Of a stretch of DNA of 64,000 bases, positions 10,931-22,500 are shown one piece after another (the stretch's first letter is position 1; each line of letters begins with the position of its first letter). Below the pieces are notes generated by a model that saw only the letters and a list, made by a program, of their open reading frames with translations, was not told where the DNA came from and made no database searches. The translations under genes and the position numbers were made by a program. Origin of the DNA: Gaeumannomyces sp. JS-464 (Eukaryota > Ascomycota > Sordariomycetes > Magnaporthales > Magnaporthaceae); NCBI GenBank assembly GCA_002197995.1, contig NGZR01000002.1:9424001-9488000 (forward strand). Reading direction: 5' to 3'.

Positions 10931-11277
10931 TCTGGGGCAAAGCTACGAAAGGAATTGAAAGGGATAAACTGATCGAGTTCGCTTTACAAACAACTGCGTA
11001 ACACCAAAATGGGCGCGCCGCGACCGCTATCCACCGCGACATAATGATTTTCAAATAGTAAATTGATTTTCCTGTTAAAAGGCTTAGCCGGAAAGGCTAT
11101 TTAATAGCGGTTATAGCAACGGGGATTTTAGCCCTCGGCATATACTTCCCATGCAAAACCGCAGTTTTTGCGAGCGATTCGGTTTTTCTTTCGGCGTTTA
11201 GCTACCGACAAGCATTTGGCCGAGCCGGCCGGCTAGGCTTCGATTTAATAGGAAACGTCGTTTTTAACTCTGCTACC
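10931..11277. other. Flank upstream of LINE C
   Basis: Non-repeat flank of the LINE C insertion, moderately AT-rich. No gene recognised. It was contiguous with the sequence after 23671 before C inserted. Confidence 0.5.
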
Positions 11278-11289
11278 TTAGCGGGCGTT
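11278..11289 (+). repeat. Target-site duplication of LINE C, left copy
   Basis: TTAGCGGGCGTT. The identical 12 bases recur at 23660-23671, immediately after the 3' tail of LINE C. This proves that 11290-23659 is one insertion, including the nested copy B. Confidence 0.88.
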
Positions 11290-11490
11290 ACTTTTTTCGA
11301 ATTTACCAATTTTTAGCATTGCGCTGTTAGTGCACACTGCCAAATTGCATACAAATCTTTAACACCCGCTAATTAGCGACTTAACACTAATAACCACGCC
11401 CGCTAACGGCGTTAGCGACGGTAACATGCGTTGCTAACAGCCCCCTTTTCGGGCAAATAGGGTGGCGCGCGCCCTCCTCGTCGGCCTAAC
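11290..11490 (+). mobile_element. LINE copy C, 5' segment (separated by copy B)
   Basis: The first about 200 bases of a LINE: the TTTTTCGAATTYACC-type start, the TGCACACTGCC block, then the leader up to GTCGGCCTAAC. It stops exactly where the sequence at 17713 resumes, so the two pieces are one element split by copy B. It carries more C-to-T changes than the equivalent part of B, consistent with C being the older insertion. Confidence 0.88.
11480..11490 (+). repeat. Target-site duplication of LINE B, left copy
   Basis: GTCGGCCTAAC, repeated as GTCGGCCCAAC at 17713-17723 with one C/T difference. Up to three more bases (CTC) and the final AAC are ambiguous, because they also fit the tail or the element start. 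Confidence 0.82.
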
Positions 11491-11626
11491 CACCTTTTTC
11501 GAATTCACCAATTCTTGGCATTGCGCTGTTAATGCACACTGCAAATTGCATACAAATCCTTAACACCCGCCAATTAGCGACCTAACACCAATAACCACGC
11601 CCGCTAACGGCGCTGGCGACGGCAAC

Positions 11627-13440
11627 ATGCCGTTGCTAACAGCCCCCCCTTCGGCTAATAGGGTGGCGCGCGCCCTCCTCGTCGGCCCAACGGCCCGGAG
11701 GAACGCGTCGCTGCCACCCGGGCCCCCCCGCGCGTCAGCGCACCCGACCACGCCGTCCCCGTTGCGGAATTCGCAACACCCAATAGGGCCCGTTCAGGGC
11801 CAGGAAGGCACCCACGACGGCAGCACCGGCACAGGTGCCCCTTTCCTTTTTTTCCCCTCCCTTCCCACCCCCGGCCTACGCGCCCACCCCTCGGGTCGGC
11901 TGCGGCGGCCGCGGAGGAAATTGTTGCGAGTTACAGCCGCAAGCAACAGCAAACGGCTTTAATTTGCACAACCCTCGCCCGCTTTATCGACGCCGGCATC
12001 GCTTCCCTCCCACTGGAGGCAATCCCCGAAACCAACGGCTGGAAGGATTGTTTTATCGAATACGCCAAACAAGCCCTTTTCGGCCTGCCAACGCCGGCTT
12101 AAAGGGAAAGAAACCCCTACGGGGCCCCGGAACCTTACGCGCTTAACCCGCAACGCCCGCCCCCGACCACTTACGCGGCGGCGGCCCGAATAGGGCTCCA
12201 GCAGCCCCAGCAACCCGCACAGGCTTTAAAAAACCGTGCACCCCGGGAGCCCGCCTCCCTCCGCCCGGCCCAAAGCCGATTTCCGGGTTTTTGTTAAAAT
12301 CCCGGAGGAAAAACAGGTTTGGGCCAACCAATAAACGGGCTTTAATATTCGCAAAGCCCTTGCCGATAGCAAGGACCTGCCGTTTACGACAGCCGACGTC
12401 CCGGAAGCTTATCGAACCCCTACTGGGTTCGTGCTAAAAGCAAAAACGGCGGATATCCAAAGCCGGCTTTTGCAATATCGATCCGAATTAGGCCGTTTAT
12501 ATAACGCCGAAAGGATCGAAAAGCCCGAAATCTGGTTTAATACGTGATTTCCGGATACCCCACGTCCTTAACGAACGGCCTCGGACAAAGCGTCCCGGTA
12601 TCGGAAAGCTGGTCCGGGAGGAAGTCGAAGCCCAAATAGGGCTAAAGCCAGTAAGCGTTAAGCCCTTCGGGGCCGGCGCTAATTACTAAAGGGCGTATAT
12701 TATGATTATATCCTTTTACACGCGCGTAACCGGGTTTAAGCTTTGGGGGATTACGTTTTTTTCACGCCGCGTACAACGACACCCGCCGGTTACGCAACAT
12801 ACCCCCGGCTGCCACGGCTTTCACGTAGCTCGCAACTATGCCTGGGCCGATAAGTGCCTCCGGTGCGGGAAAGTAAACGACGGCCGGCACGCATCGCCGT
12901 GCACGGCCCTTTCGCAATGCGCAAACTGTTCGGGCCCGTACCCAGCCGACCACCCGAACTGCCTTATAAAGCCTGTACGGGTAAACGGAGTGCTAAAGCA
13001 TTTAACCCGTGGGGAAAAAGGCGCGGTTAGGAAATTAGGGGCACAAGCTACCGGGCGGCGGTAAAAAAGGTGGAAGCCGCCGCTGCCGCCGCCACCGCCG
13101 CGGCCGCCGCGGCCGCCACCGCCAACGCCTTTCCTGCAACCGCGGTTACTACGGACAATTCCGTTGTAACCGTTACCGCTAATGCCAATCCCGCGGCCGG
13201 TACCGGTAACGCCGCTGCTTTCGTTACCCCCGCGCCGCCGCCGCCGTTCCTGCCGCTGCTGCCACCGCCGACGCTGCCGAAATAAGCCCGGCAAATCCGC
13301 TGGCCCCCGAGGGCGCGGCCCGGCCGGGCAAGGGAAGGCACCCCCTGCCAAAAGGCTTAGGGTTAGTTTTAACAACCAATACGAAGTACTAGCGGATATG
13401 GAACTGGACCTCCCCGAACCCGAAGGGCTATCGAAATAAC
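11627..13440 (+). pseudogene. LINE B ORF1 (Gag-like), frameshifted
   Basis: ORF1 protein of the LINE. A Pro/Arg-rich N-terminus (RVARALLVGPTARRNASLPP) is followed by the SRKQQQT helix region near 11930-11960. Zinc knuckles lie at about 12840-12970 (CLRCGKVNDGRHASPC and CANCSGPYPADHPNC), preceded by a GCHGFHVARN partial knuckle. The Ala/Thr linker at 13070-13280 is encoded by GCC/ACC triplets. The end is VSFNNQYEVLADMELDLPEPE, with a TAA at 13437-13439 in the local frame. A possible start is the ATG at 11627, but sister copies differ in frame there, so the start is uncertain. Frameshifts near 11760, 12100 and 13060 break it. Confidence 0.85.
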
Positions 13441-13599
13441 CGGAAACCCCCTGGAGGAAACCGACGGTACCGCCGGCCAACAACCTTAAGGCCAAAACCC
13501 CCAATACACCAACGCCGCTTTTACGTATGCCAGCAGCCAACCGGATACAACAAACGCATGGCAATAGGGCCCGGCGCTCGGGGCTTCGCCCCGAACGCC

Positions 13600-16500
13600 G
13601 TGCTTTAACCGCCGCCAAGCGAACGTTCGACGTAGCTGGGAAGCGGGGGCTACTTTACTCCAATTATTTTAAAGCCAAAATATCGACGTGGTGCTAATGC
13701 AGGAACCCCCTAGCGCGTGGAAAGGGAAGCTTATGCTTTGCACCCACCCGTTGTACGAGCTATTTACTTCGGTAAATAGCTGGCACGACCACCAAACCAG
13801 GCCTCGGGTAATAACTTACGTACGGAAGGACCCGGGGCTTCGGCCCGTAGCGGACCGGCCGGCAGGCAACACCGCGGGAACTCCTTTAACTTACCGCGTC
13901 CAAGTGCACCTTCGTTAACGTATATAGGCCTTTAGGGGACCCTTCGGAACCCTCGTTGGACCTTTTACTACGTTAGCGCCCAACGGCAAAATGCATTATA
14001 GCTGGAAATTTTAACGCAGGGTCCCCGTGGGATCCGGTTAAAAATAGGAATAAGGGCCAATATAGCCCAATGGGCTAATACCTATAACCTCCTCCTACTT
14101 ACCGACCCAGGCCAACCTACGCACAACGACGGGGGCGTTTTGATCTTACTTTTCCAACGCCCTTTTAGCAACAGCGGAAATCGACCCTTTCGCTAGCAAC
14201 CGATTCGGACCACCGCTCGATACGGATCGAAATTCCTAACCGCAATAACTTCGTTCCGGACTGCCGGCGTATTACGCTACCAGACGATAAACTACCGTTT
14301 TTCGCAAACGCGGTAACAACGGGGGCCGGCAACTTGCCACCACTTACAAACCCAGGCACTGCGGAACACCTGGATAAAGCGGCCAAAGCATTAACAAACT
14401 TATTAAAAAATGCGTTAATGGCTTTCGGCCGGGGGCTTAAAGCCAAAAAAAGGCCAACCCTAATGGAACGAAAAGTGCGCCAACGCTTAACGGGACCTTG
14501 CAAAAGCTATGGGAAACGGCGGGCCTTTACGGCCGAAGCCCGTGCTTTAAAAGCAACGGTTCGGACGGCTAAAAGACAGCATTAGGCCAGCGTGCTGGAG
14601 GAAATGGATTCCCCGAAAGCGCTATACCGTGCTGTAAAGTGGCATAAACTTACACCCGCTATACGGCTTCCCCCGTTAAATAAACGGGGAGGTTATAATA
14701 GCCCCAGGGGATAAAGCGGAAGCATTAGGCCGCAAAATCCTCCGTAGGTTTACGGCGGAGGACGACTTACAGGAGGACCCGTTACAGCAAAGGGCTACCC
14801 AAGGGACCGCACAACTCCCGTGGGACCCCCACGTCCCTTTAAAGGAATTGCCGAAAGTGCACCGTTGGCACGGCAAACACGGCCCCGGGGCGTCGATTCC
14901 CTAACGGTTAAGCTACTTACAGCGGCGTGGCCGGCAATAGGGGAATACGTTAGGGCCTTTTCGAGGCTTGCCTTAGGGCCGGGCACCACCCAGCCCCTTT
15001 CCGCACAGCGGAAGTGGTTATGCTAAAAAAGCCGAATAAAACGGATTTAACGGACCCAAAATCCTACCGCCCGATAGCTTTACTCCCGTGCTTAGGGAAA
15101 GGGCTGGAGCGGCTGGTGGCTTCGCGGATGGCATCCCTCGCATTACAACACGGGCTTATAGCCCCGCAACACGCCGGGGCTACCCCGAAAAAGGCCGCCA
15201 TCGATTTAACGGCATGCGTGGCCCACGAGGTGGAACGGGCCTTCCAAAAGCATAAAACGGCCGCCCTCGTTACCATGGATGTACAAGGGCTTTCGACGCC
15301 GTACTTCGCCGGAGGCTCCTTTAAAGGCTTTTAAACCAAGGCTGGGATAACGTTAGTACGATGGGTATTATCTTTTGCAGGAAACAGGGTGGTTAAAGTG
15401 CGTTTGGAGGACGCCACGGCACCCCCTTTTTCCCCGGACTGCGGGCTACCCCAAGGGTTACCGGCGTACCGGTCCTATTTATGCTTTATATGGCCGAAAT
15501 CCTACCCAAAGCAAAAGCGATTAGGTACGGATACGCGGACGATATAGGCATTTGCGTAACGGGTAGCACTCCGGAGGAGTGCTCCCGTAAAGCAGGGGCT
15601 ACGGTTACGGAAATCCTACGTTGGGGCAGGGCTAATAAGGTTGCTTTCGACCCGGGGAAGTGCGAGCTTATGCATTTTTCCAAACGGAGAAATCCCACAA
15701 CCCCAGCGGTTACGGCGGAGGGCCTTACCATACAACAAGCTACAGGAGCTTTACGGTGGTTAGGGGTCCTTTTCGACCAAAGGCTTAATTTTAAAGCCCA
15801 CGTGGAAAACAGGGCTGCAAAAGCCCAAAGCGTTGCCAACCACCTCCGAAGGCTTACGAATTCGATAGGGGGATACCGGCACATTCGGTTTACAAAGCCG
15901 TACAACGGTTATAATCCCTACGGCTTTATACGGGGCCGAGGTATGGTATAGGGGTAAAACTAAACCACACCCGTACAAGCCGGCACAACAGCAAATTATC
16001 CGCCAAGGCCATTTAATCGATCGGGTCGATAAAGCCTTAACCGCGTCCCTTAAGGCAGTGGTCCCAGCTTGGAAAACCACACCGATAAACGCATTGCATT
16101 ACGAATCCGGCATCCCAGGCGCCCAGGCGCTTTTGGAACAAGCCCGCCTCCGTTTTGCGGCCCGTATAAATACGGTTCCGGAAAACACCCCCTGGCCGCA
16201 GCGGCCAAGCCGGCCCTTAACGCCCGAGGGCCTAGGGCAGGCTTACCCGGCAGGCTTGCAACCTCCTTGCAAAGGACGGCCGGACTTCTTCCGGCTTGCA
16301 CCCGCCCGGCCTACCTCCCTTATAAATATACGGGGCTTACGGTGGCCATACAAGAAAAGCAAGCAGCCGCTAAAGCATTTACGGCGTGGCTTTGCACCCT
16401 CCCACCCACCGACGTTATAATATATAGCGACGGGTCCAAAGCAAGAACGGAGCAGTTGGATACGGCTGGGTAATATACCAAGCCGGCCAACGCAAACTTT

Positions 16501-17257
16501 CCGGGCACGGCCGGCTGGCGCATCCCGCGGAAGTATTCGACGGCGAGGCGGAAGGGGCCCGGATGGGCCTCCGTAAAGCCGTTTGGAGCTTCCGCAATTG
16601 CACTTTCCACTTGTGCCTCGATAACACCTCGGCGGCCAACGGCTGTTTAAGCACGGCCCCTGATAGTTCACAAGGGGCCTTTAAAAAATCCATTGCCTTA
16701 TGGATAAACACCAGGTATACGTACGCTGGTCCCCGGGCCATATGGGAATCCCCGGAAACGAAAAGGCAAACGCCGAAGCAAAGTTGGGATCGGCCCTGCC
16801 AATACCCCAACATTTTAAACCAACGGTGGCCGGAGTAAAGGCTTTAGCCCGGAAAACGGCCCGGGACGCCCGGAACGCATGGTTTAAGGACAACTTTCCG
16901 GATCGGTATAAGGCTATAGGCCTCCCGCCGGCACCACAACATACGCCCGAAGCGTTGCAGCTGCACCGGAGGGTACTGCAACGGCTAATAGCCGCACGCA
17001 CCGGTTACGGGGATTTCGACTGGTACCACCGAAAGTTCCAGCACGAAGACGATAACCCGTGCCGCTGCGGAAAAAACAAATCCCCTTCCCACCCTGTATT
17101 TTGCAGGTTGGCTAAAACGGCAAAAATAAATGGCCTATAGCGGACCCCTCCCCGGCTTCCGACAGGCCCGGATATTGGAAACGGCTACTTTCAAAAGCCT
17201 TTCCTTTTTGCTTCGTTCGCCGAAGCTACCAATTATTACACTATCGCTGGACGATAA
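13600..17257 (+). pseudogene. LINE B ORF2 (EN-RT-RNase H-zinc finger), frameshifted
   Basis: Replication polyprotein. Endonuclease 13620-14330: IDVVLMQEP (about 13685-13710), AQWANTYNLLLLTDPGQPTH, and SDHRSI at about 14207-14224. Reverse transcriptase 15000-15950: PKSYRPIALLPCLGKGLERL, VTMDV near 15270, CGLPQGLPA at 15440-15467, YADD at 15532-15543, and WLGVLFDQRLNFKAHV. RNase H 16400-16790: YSDGS at about 16421, the Glu box DGEAEGA near 16540, CLDNTSA near 16615, and GHMGIPGNEKAN near 16738. A C-terminal zinc finger (CRCGKNKSPSHPVFC) lies at about 17060-17105. The stop TAA at 17255-17257 is supported by the same codon in C and G. Defects include a one-base deletion after MDVQ, a TAA in the LLRRLLNQG segment, and a stop in the endonuclease start region. 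Confidence 0.92.
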
Positions 17258-17712
17258 CAACAGGCCTAAAAAGCCCGCATACATCCTTTTCCTTGTTCTC
17301 CTACACCTTTTACCTTTTTCCTTTGTACCACCAGGACTAACAGTAGGCTCGTTGGTCCCCCGCACCTCCGGCCGGGCCCTGGGGGTCCCGAGGACCTTCC
17401 AGCCTAAAACCCGGCCCCACCCCTTTACCGGCATACTCGCCGGCCGAACGCACTACTACCACCCGCAGCGCTTTACAACGCCCTGGCGTATATATATACG
17501 CCCTACCGCCGATTGCCCGCTCACTAACAAGGAGCGCTGGAACGCGGCCCGACCTTCGTGTGCCTTCGGGTTTAATTCTGCTAGCCGCCGGATAGCAACA
17601 TGTAGCCTAATGTTTAGCTTAGGTAGCGCTAGCACGTTATATGCCCCTTGGGAGGCAGGGACTGGTAATCCCGACTTACTAACGTTAAATATACTTACTT
17701 ACTCACTTACTC
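17258..17712 (+). other. LINE B 3' UTR and microsatellite tail
   Basis: A 455-base non-coding end shared with copies C, D and G, and with short elements E and F. It ends in TTAAATATACTTACTTAC-type repeats (ACTT/ACTC) and not in poly(A). As the only part shared between the autonomous LINE and E/F, it is the likely recognition region for the reverse transcriptase (inference). Confidence 0.8.
17485..17502 (+). repeat. Conserved palindrome in the LINE 3' UTR
   Basis: GGCGTATATATATACGCC is a perfect 18-base palindrome. Copy G (35075-35095 region) has the same. Copies C and D keep the GGCGTA...TACGCC arms around a different centre, and E and F keep a shorter GGCG...CGCC or GGC...GCC stem. It could form a hairpin in the RNA. 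Confidence 0.7.
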
Positions 17713-17723
17713 GTCGGCCCAAC
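17713..17723 (+). repeat. Target-site duplication of LINE B, right copy
   Basis: GTCGGCCCAAC, pairing with 11480-11490. It marks where the interrupted copy C resumes. Confidence 0.82.
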
Positions 17724-19512
17724 GGCCCGAAGGAACGCGTCGCTGCCACCCGGGCCCCCCCGCGCGTTAACGCACCCGATTACGCCGTTCCCGTTGCGGA
17801 ATTAGCAACACCTAACAGGGCCCGATTAAGGCTAGGAAGGTTCCCACGACGGCAGCACCGGCACAGGTGCCCTTCCCCCCCTCCCCCAACGCCGGCGTAC
17901 GCGCCCACTTGTCGGGTCGGCGCGCGCGGCCGCGGAGGAAATTATTGCGAGCTATAGCCGCAAATAATAACAAACGGCCTTAATTTGCGCTACGCTGGCC
18001 CGATTTATCGACGCTGGCATTGCTTTTTTTCCGGCGGAAGCGATCCTCGAAGTTAACGGCTGGAAAGATTGCTTTATCGACTACGTTAAACAAGCCTTTT
18101 TCGGCTTACCTACGCCGGCCGAAAAGGAAAAAAGCTTATACGGGGCCCCGGAGCCCTCGCAACGCGCGCCCCCGGCCACTTACGCGTCGGTGGCCCGGAA
18201 GGGCTACTAATAACCCTAACCACCCGCACAGGCTTTTCGGAGCCGTACGCCTTAAATTACCCGGGCACCCCGCCTATTAACAAGCTTTAAAGCCGACTTC
18301 GGGTGTTCGTTAAAATCCCGGAAAACGGCAGGTTTGGGCTAACCAACAAACGGGCTTTAGCATTCGCAAAGCTTTTACCGATAGCAAAACCTGCCGTTTA
18401 CGACGGCCGACGTCCCGGAAGCGTACCGATCCCCTACCGGGTTCGTGTTAAAAGCAAAAACGGCCGATATTTAAAGCCGGCTTTTGCAGTACCGATCCGA
18501 ACTAGGCCGTTTATATAACGTTAAAAGGATCGAAAAGCCCAAAATTTGGTAACTACGTAATTTCCGGCTGCCTTACCTTTTTAACCAACGGCTTTGGATA
18601 ATGCGTCCCGGTATCGGATAAACTGGTTCGGGAGGAAGTGGAAGCCTAAATAGGGCATAAACCGGTAAACGTTAAGCCTTTCGGGGCCGGCGTTAACTAC
18701 TAAAAGCGTATATCGTGGATTATATCCCTTTATTCGCAAGTGGCCGGGTTTAGGCTTTAGGGATTACTTTTTTCTCACGCCGCATACAACGACACCCGCC
18801 GGTTACCTAGCATACCCCTGGCTACCACGGCTTTCACGTGGCCCGTAACTGCGCCCGGGCCGATAAGTGCTTTTAATGCGGGAAAATAAACGACGACCGG
18901 CACGTACAACCGTGTACGGCCCTCCCGCAATGCGCGAACTGCTCGGGCCCGTACCTAGCCGACCACCCGAACTGCCTTATAAAGCTTGTACGGGTAAACG
19001 GAGTGCTAAAGCATTTAACCCGTGGGGAAAAATGCGCGGTTAGGAAATTAAGCGCACAAACGTACCGAGCGGCGGTAAAAAGGTGGAAGCCGCCGTTGCC
19101 GCCGCCACTGCCGCCACCGCTAACGCCCTACCTGCAACCGCGGTTACTACGGACAATTCCGTTGTAACCGCTACCGCTAATGCTAATCCCGCGGCCGGTA
19201 CCGGCAACGCCGCTGCTTTTGTTACCCCCGCCGCCGCCGCCGTTCCTACCGCTACTGCCACCGCTAACGCTGCCGAGGAAAGCCCGGCAAATGCGCCGGC
19301 CCCCGAAAGCGCGGCCCGTACGGCCGATAGGGAAAGGCACCTTGCTAAAAGATTTAGGGTTAGTTTTAACAACCAATACGAAGTACTGGCGGATATGGAA
19401 CTGGACTTCCCCGAGCCCGAAAGGGCTATCGAAAATAACCGGAAACCCTTCGAAGGAAACCGACGGTACCGCCGGCTAACAACCTTAAAACCAAAGCCCT
19501 TAATACATTAAC
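17713..19512 (+). pseudogene. LINE C ORF1, degraded
   Basis: Same layout as ORF1 of B. The knuckle region lies at about 18835-18990, with the second knuckle readable as CANCSGPYLADHPNC. The Ala/Thr linker (19085-19290) is shorter than in A, B or G. The FNNQYEVLADMELDFPEPE tail is near 19357-19410. A stop replaces a residue inside the first knuckle. The first about 200 bases of the element lie at 11290-11490. Confidence 0.82.
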
Positions 19513-19599
19513 GCCGTTTTTACGTATGCCAGCAGCTAACCGGATATAACAAACGCATGGCAATAAAACCCGGCGCCCGGGGCTTCGCCCCGAACGCCG

Positions 19600-22500
19600 T
19601 GCTTTAACCGCCGCTTAAGCGAACGTTCGACGTAGCTGGGAAGCGGGGGCTACTTTACTCCAACTATTTTAAAGCCAAAATATCGACGTGGTATTAATGC
19701 AGGAGCCTTTTAGCGCGTGGAAAAGGAAGCTTATGCTTTGCACCCACTCGTCGTACAAGCTATTTACCCCGGTGGATAGCTGGCACGACCATTAAACCAA
19801 ACCTAAGGTGATAACTTACGTGCGGAAAAACCCGGGGCTTCGGCCCGTAGCGGACCGGCCGGCAGGCAACACCCGGGACATCCTTTGGCTTACCGTCGCC
19901 GGGTGCACTTTTATTAACGTATATAAGCTTTTAAGGGACTTTCGGAACCCTCGTTAAACCTTTTGCTACGTTGGCGCTTAACGGCAAAATGCATTATAAC
20001 CGGGGATTTTAACGCAGGGTTTTCGGCGTGGGATCCGGTTAGGGGTAATAGGAATAGGGGCTAGGATATAGCCCAATGGGCTAATATTTATAACCTTTTC
20101 CTACTTACCAACCTAAGCTAACCTACGTATAACGATGGGGGCGTTTTAAATTTTACCTTTTTAACGCCCTTTTGGCAACAGCGGAAATCGACCTTCGTTA
20201 GCAACCGATTCGAACCACCGCTTAATACGGATCGAAATTCCTAACCGCAATAACTCCGTTCCGGATTGCCGGCGTATTACGCTACCAAACGATAAACTAC
20301 CGTTTTTCGCAAACGCGGTAGCAACGGGGGCCGGCAGTTTGCCGCCATTTATAAATTTATGCACGGCGGATTACTTGGATAAAGCGGCCGAAGCATTAAT
20401 AAACTTGCTAAAAGATGCGTTAATAGCTTCGGCCGGGGGTTAAAGCTAAAAGAAAAGGCCAACCCTGGTGGAACGAAAAGTGCGCTAACGCATAACGGGA
20501 CCTTGCAAAAGCCATGGCAAATGGGGGGCCTTTTACGGCCGAAGCCCGTGGTTTAAAAGCAACGATCCGGGCGGCTAAAAACAGCATTGGGCCAGCGTGC
20601 TAAAGGAAGTGGATTTTCCAGCAGCGTTATACCGGGCCGTAAAATGGCACAAGCTTATACCGGCTATACGGCTTCCCCCGTTAAATATCGACGGGGAGGT
20701 GATAATGGCCCCGGGGATAAAGCGGAAGCATTAGCCGCAAAATCCTCCGTAGGTTTACAGCGGAGGACGATTTACAGGAGGACCCGTTGCAGTAAAGGGC
20801 CCCCCAAAGAACCGCACAACTCCCGTGGACCCCCACGTCCCTTTAGAGGAATGCCGGAAATTTACCGTCGGTACGGCAAATACGGCCCCGGGCGTCGATT
20901 CCTAACGGTTAGGCTGCTTACACGGCATGGCCGGCAATAGGGGAGTACGTTAGGGCCCTTTTCGAAGCTTGCTTTAGGGCCGGGCACCACCCGGGCCCTT
21001 TCCGCACAGCGGAGGTGGTTATGCTAAAAAACCGAACAAATCGGATATAACGACCCAAAATCCTACCGCCCGATAGCCTTACTCCCGTGCTTAGGAAGGG
21101 TTGGAACGTTTGGTAGCTTCGCGATGGCTCCCTCGCGCTGCAATACGGGCTAATAGCCCCGAACACGCCGGGGCTACCCCGAAAAAGGCCGCCATCGATT
21201 TAACGGCATGCGTAGCCCACGAGGTGGAACGGGCCTTTTAAAAGCATAAATCCGCCGCCCTCGTTACTATGGATGTATAAGGGGCCTTCGACGTTGTACT
21301 CCGCCGGAGGCTTTTACGAAGGCTCCTAAACCAAGGCTGGGATAACGTTAGTACGATGGTGTTATCGTTTGCAGGAAATAGGGTGGTAAAAGTGCGTTTA
21401 AAACGCCACGGCACCCCCTTTTTCCCCGGACTGCGGGTTACCCCAAGGGTTACCGGCGTTACCGGTTATTTATGCTTTATATGGCCGAAATCCTACCCAA
21501 AGCAAAAGCGGTTAGGTACGGATACGCGGATAATATAGCATTTGCGTAACGGGTAGCACCCGGAAAAGTGCTCCCGTAAAGCAGGGGTTATGTAACGGAA
21601 ATCCTACGTTGGGGTAGGGCTAATAAGGTTGCTTTCGACCCGGGGAAGTGCGAGCTTATGCATTTTTCCAGGCGGAAAAACCCCACAACCCCAGCGGTTA
21701 CGGCGGAAAGCCTTACCATATAACAAGCTACAGGAGCTTTACGGTGGTTAGGGGTTTTTTTCGACCAAAGGCTTAATTTTAAAGCCCACGTCGATAACAA
21801 AGCCGCAAAAGCTTAAAGCGTTGCAAATCACCTCCGGAAGGCTTACGAATTCGATAGGGGGGATACCGGCACATTCGGTACATAAAGCCGTTATAACGGT
21901 TATAATCCCTACGGCTTTATACGGGGCCGAAGTGTGGTATAAGGGCAAAACCAAACCAACCCATACAAGCCGGCATAACAGCAAATTATCCGCTAAAGCC
22001 ATTTAATCGAACGGGTTAACAAAGCTTTAAAAGCGTCCCTTCCGGGCAGTGGTACCAGCTTGGAAAACTATACCGATAAACGCTTTACATTACGAATCCG
22101 GCATCCCCGGCGAGGTGCTTTTGGAACAAGCCCGCTTCCGTTTTGCGGCCCGTATAAATACGGTTCCGGAAAACCACCCCTAGCCGCAGCGGCCAGGCCG
22201 GCTTTTAACGCCCGTGGGCCTAAGGCGGGCCTTCCAGCAAGCTTGCGACCTTTTTGCAAAGGACGGCCGAACTCTTCCCGGCTTGCACTCGCCCGGCTTA
22301 CCTCCCTTATAAATATACGGGGCTTACGGTGGCTATATAAGAAAAGCTGCAGCCGCAAAAGCATTTATGGCGTGGCTTCGCACCCTCCCACTTACCGACG
22401 TTATAATATATAGCGACGGGTAAAGCAAAGGACGGGGCAGTTGGATACGGCTGGGTAATATACCAAGCCGGCAACGCAAACTTTCCGGGCACGGCCGGTT

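Larger units (their letters stand above)
11491..17712 (+). mobile_element. Tad1-like LINE, copy B, full length (6.2 kb), nested in copy C
   Basis: Best-preserved copy of the family. Order: 5' leader, ORF1, ORF2 with endonuclease, reverse transcriptase, RNase H and C-terminal zinc finger, a 3' UTR of about 450 bases, and a tail of ACTT/ACTC repeats. It is inserted near the ORF1 start of copy C with an 11-14 bp target duplication. GC content is far above the surrounding AT-rich DNA and RIP damage is the lightest of the copies, although both ORFs contain frameshifts and stops. Confidence 0.95.

Noticed and set aside
13070..13290. Opposite-strand and shifted-frame Gly- or Pro-rich proteins in the GCC-triplet region of LINE ORF1 copies
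   Set aside because: They are shadows of the Ala/Thr linker in other frames and occur at the same place in each LINE copy.
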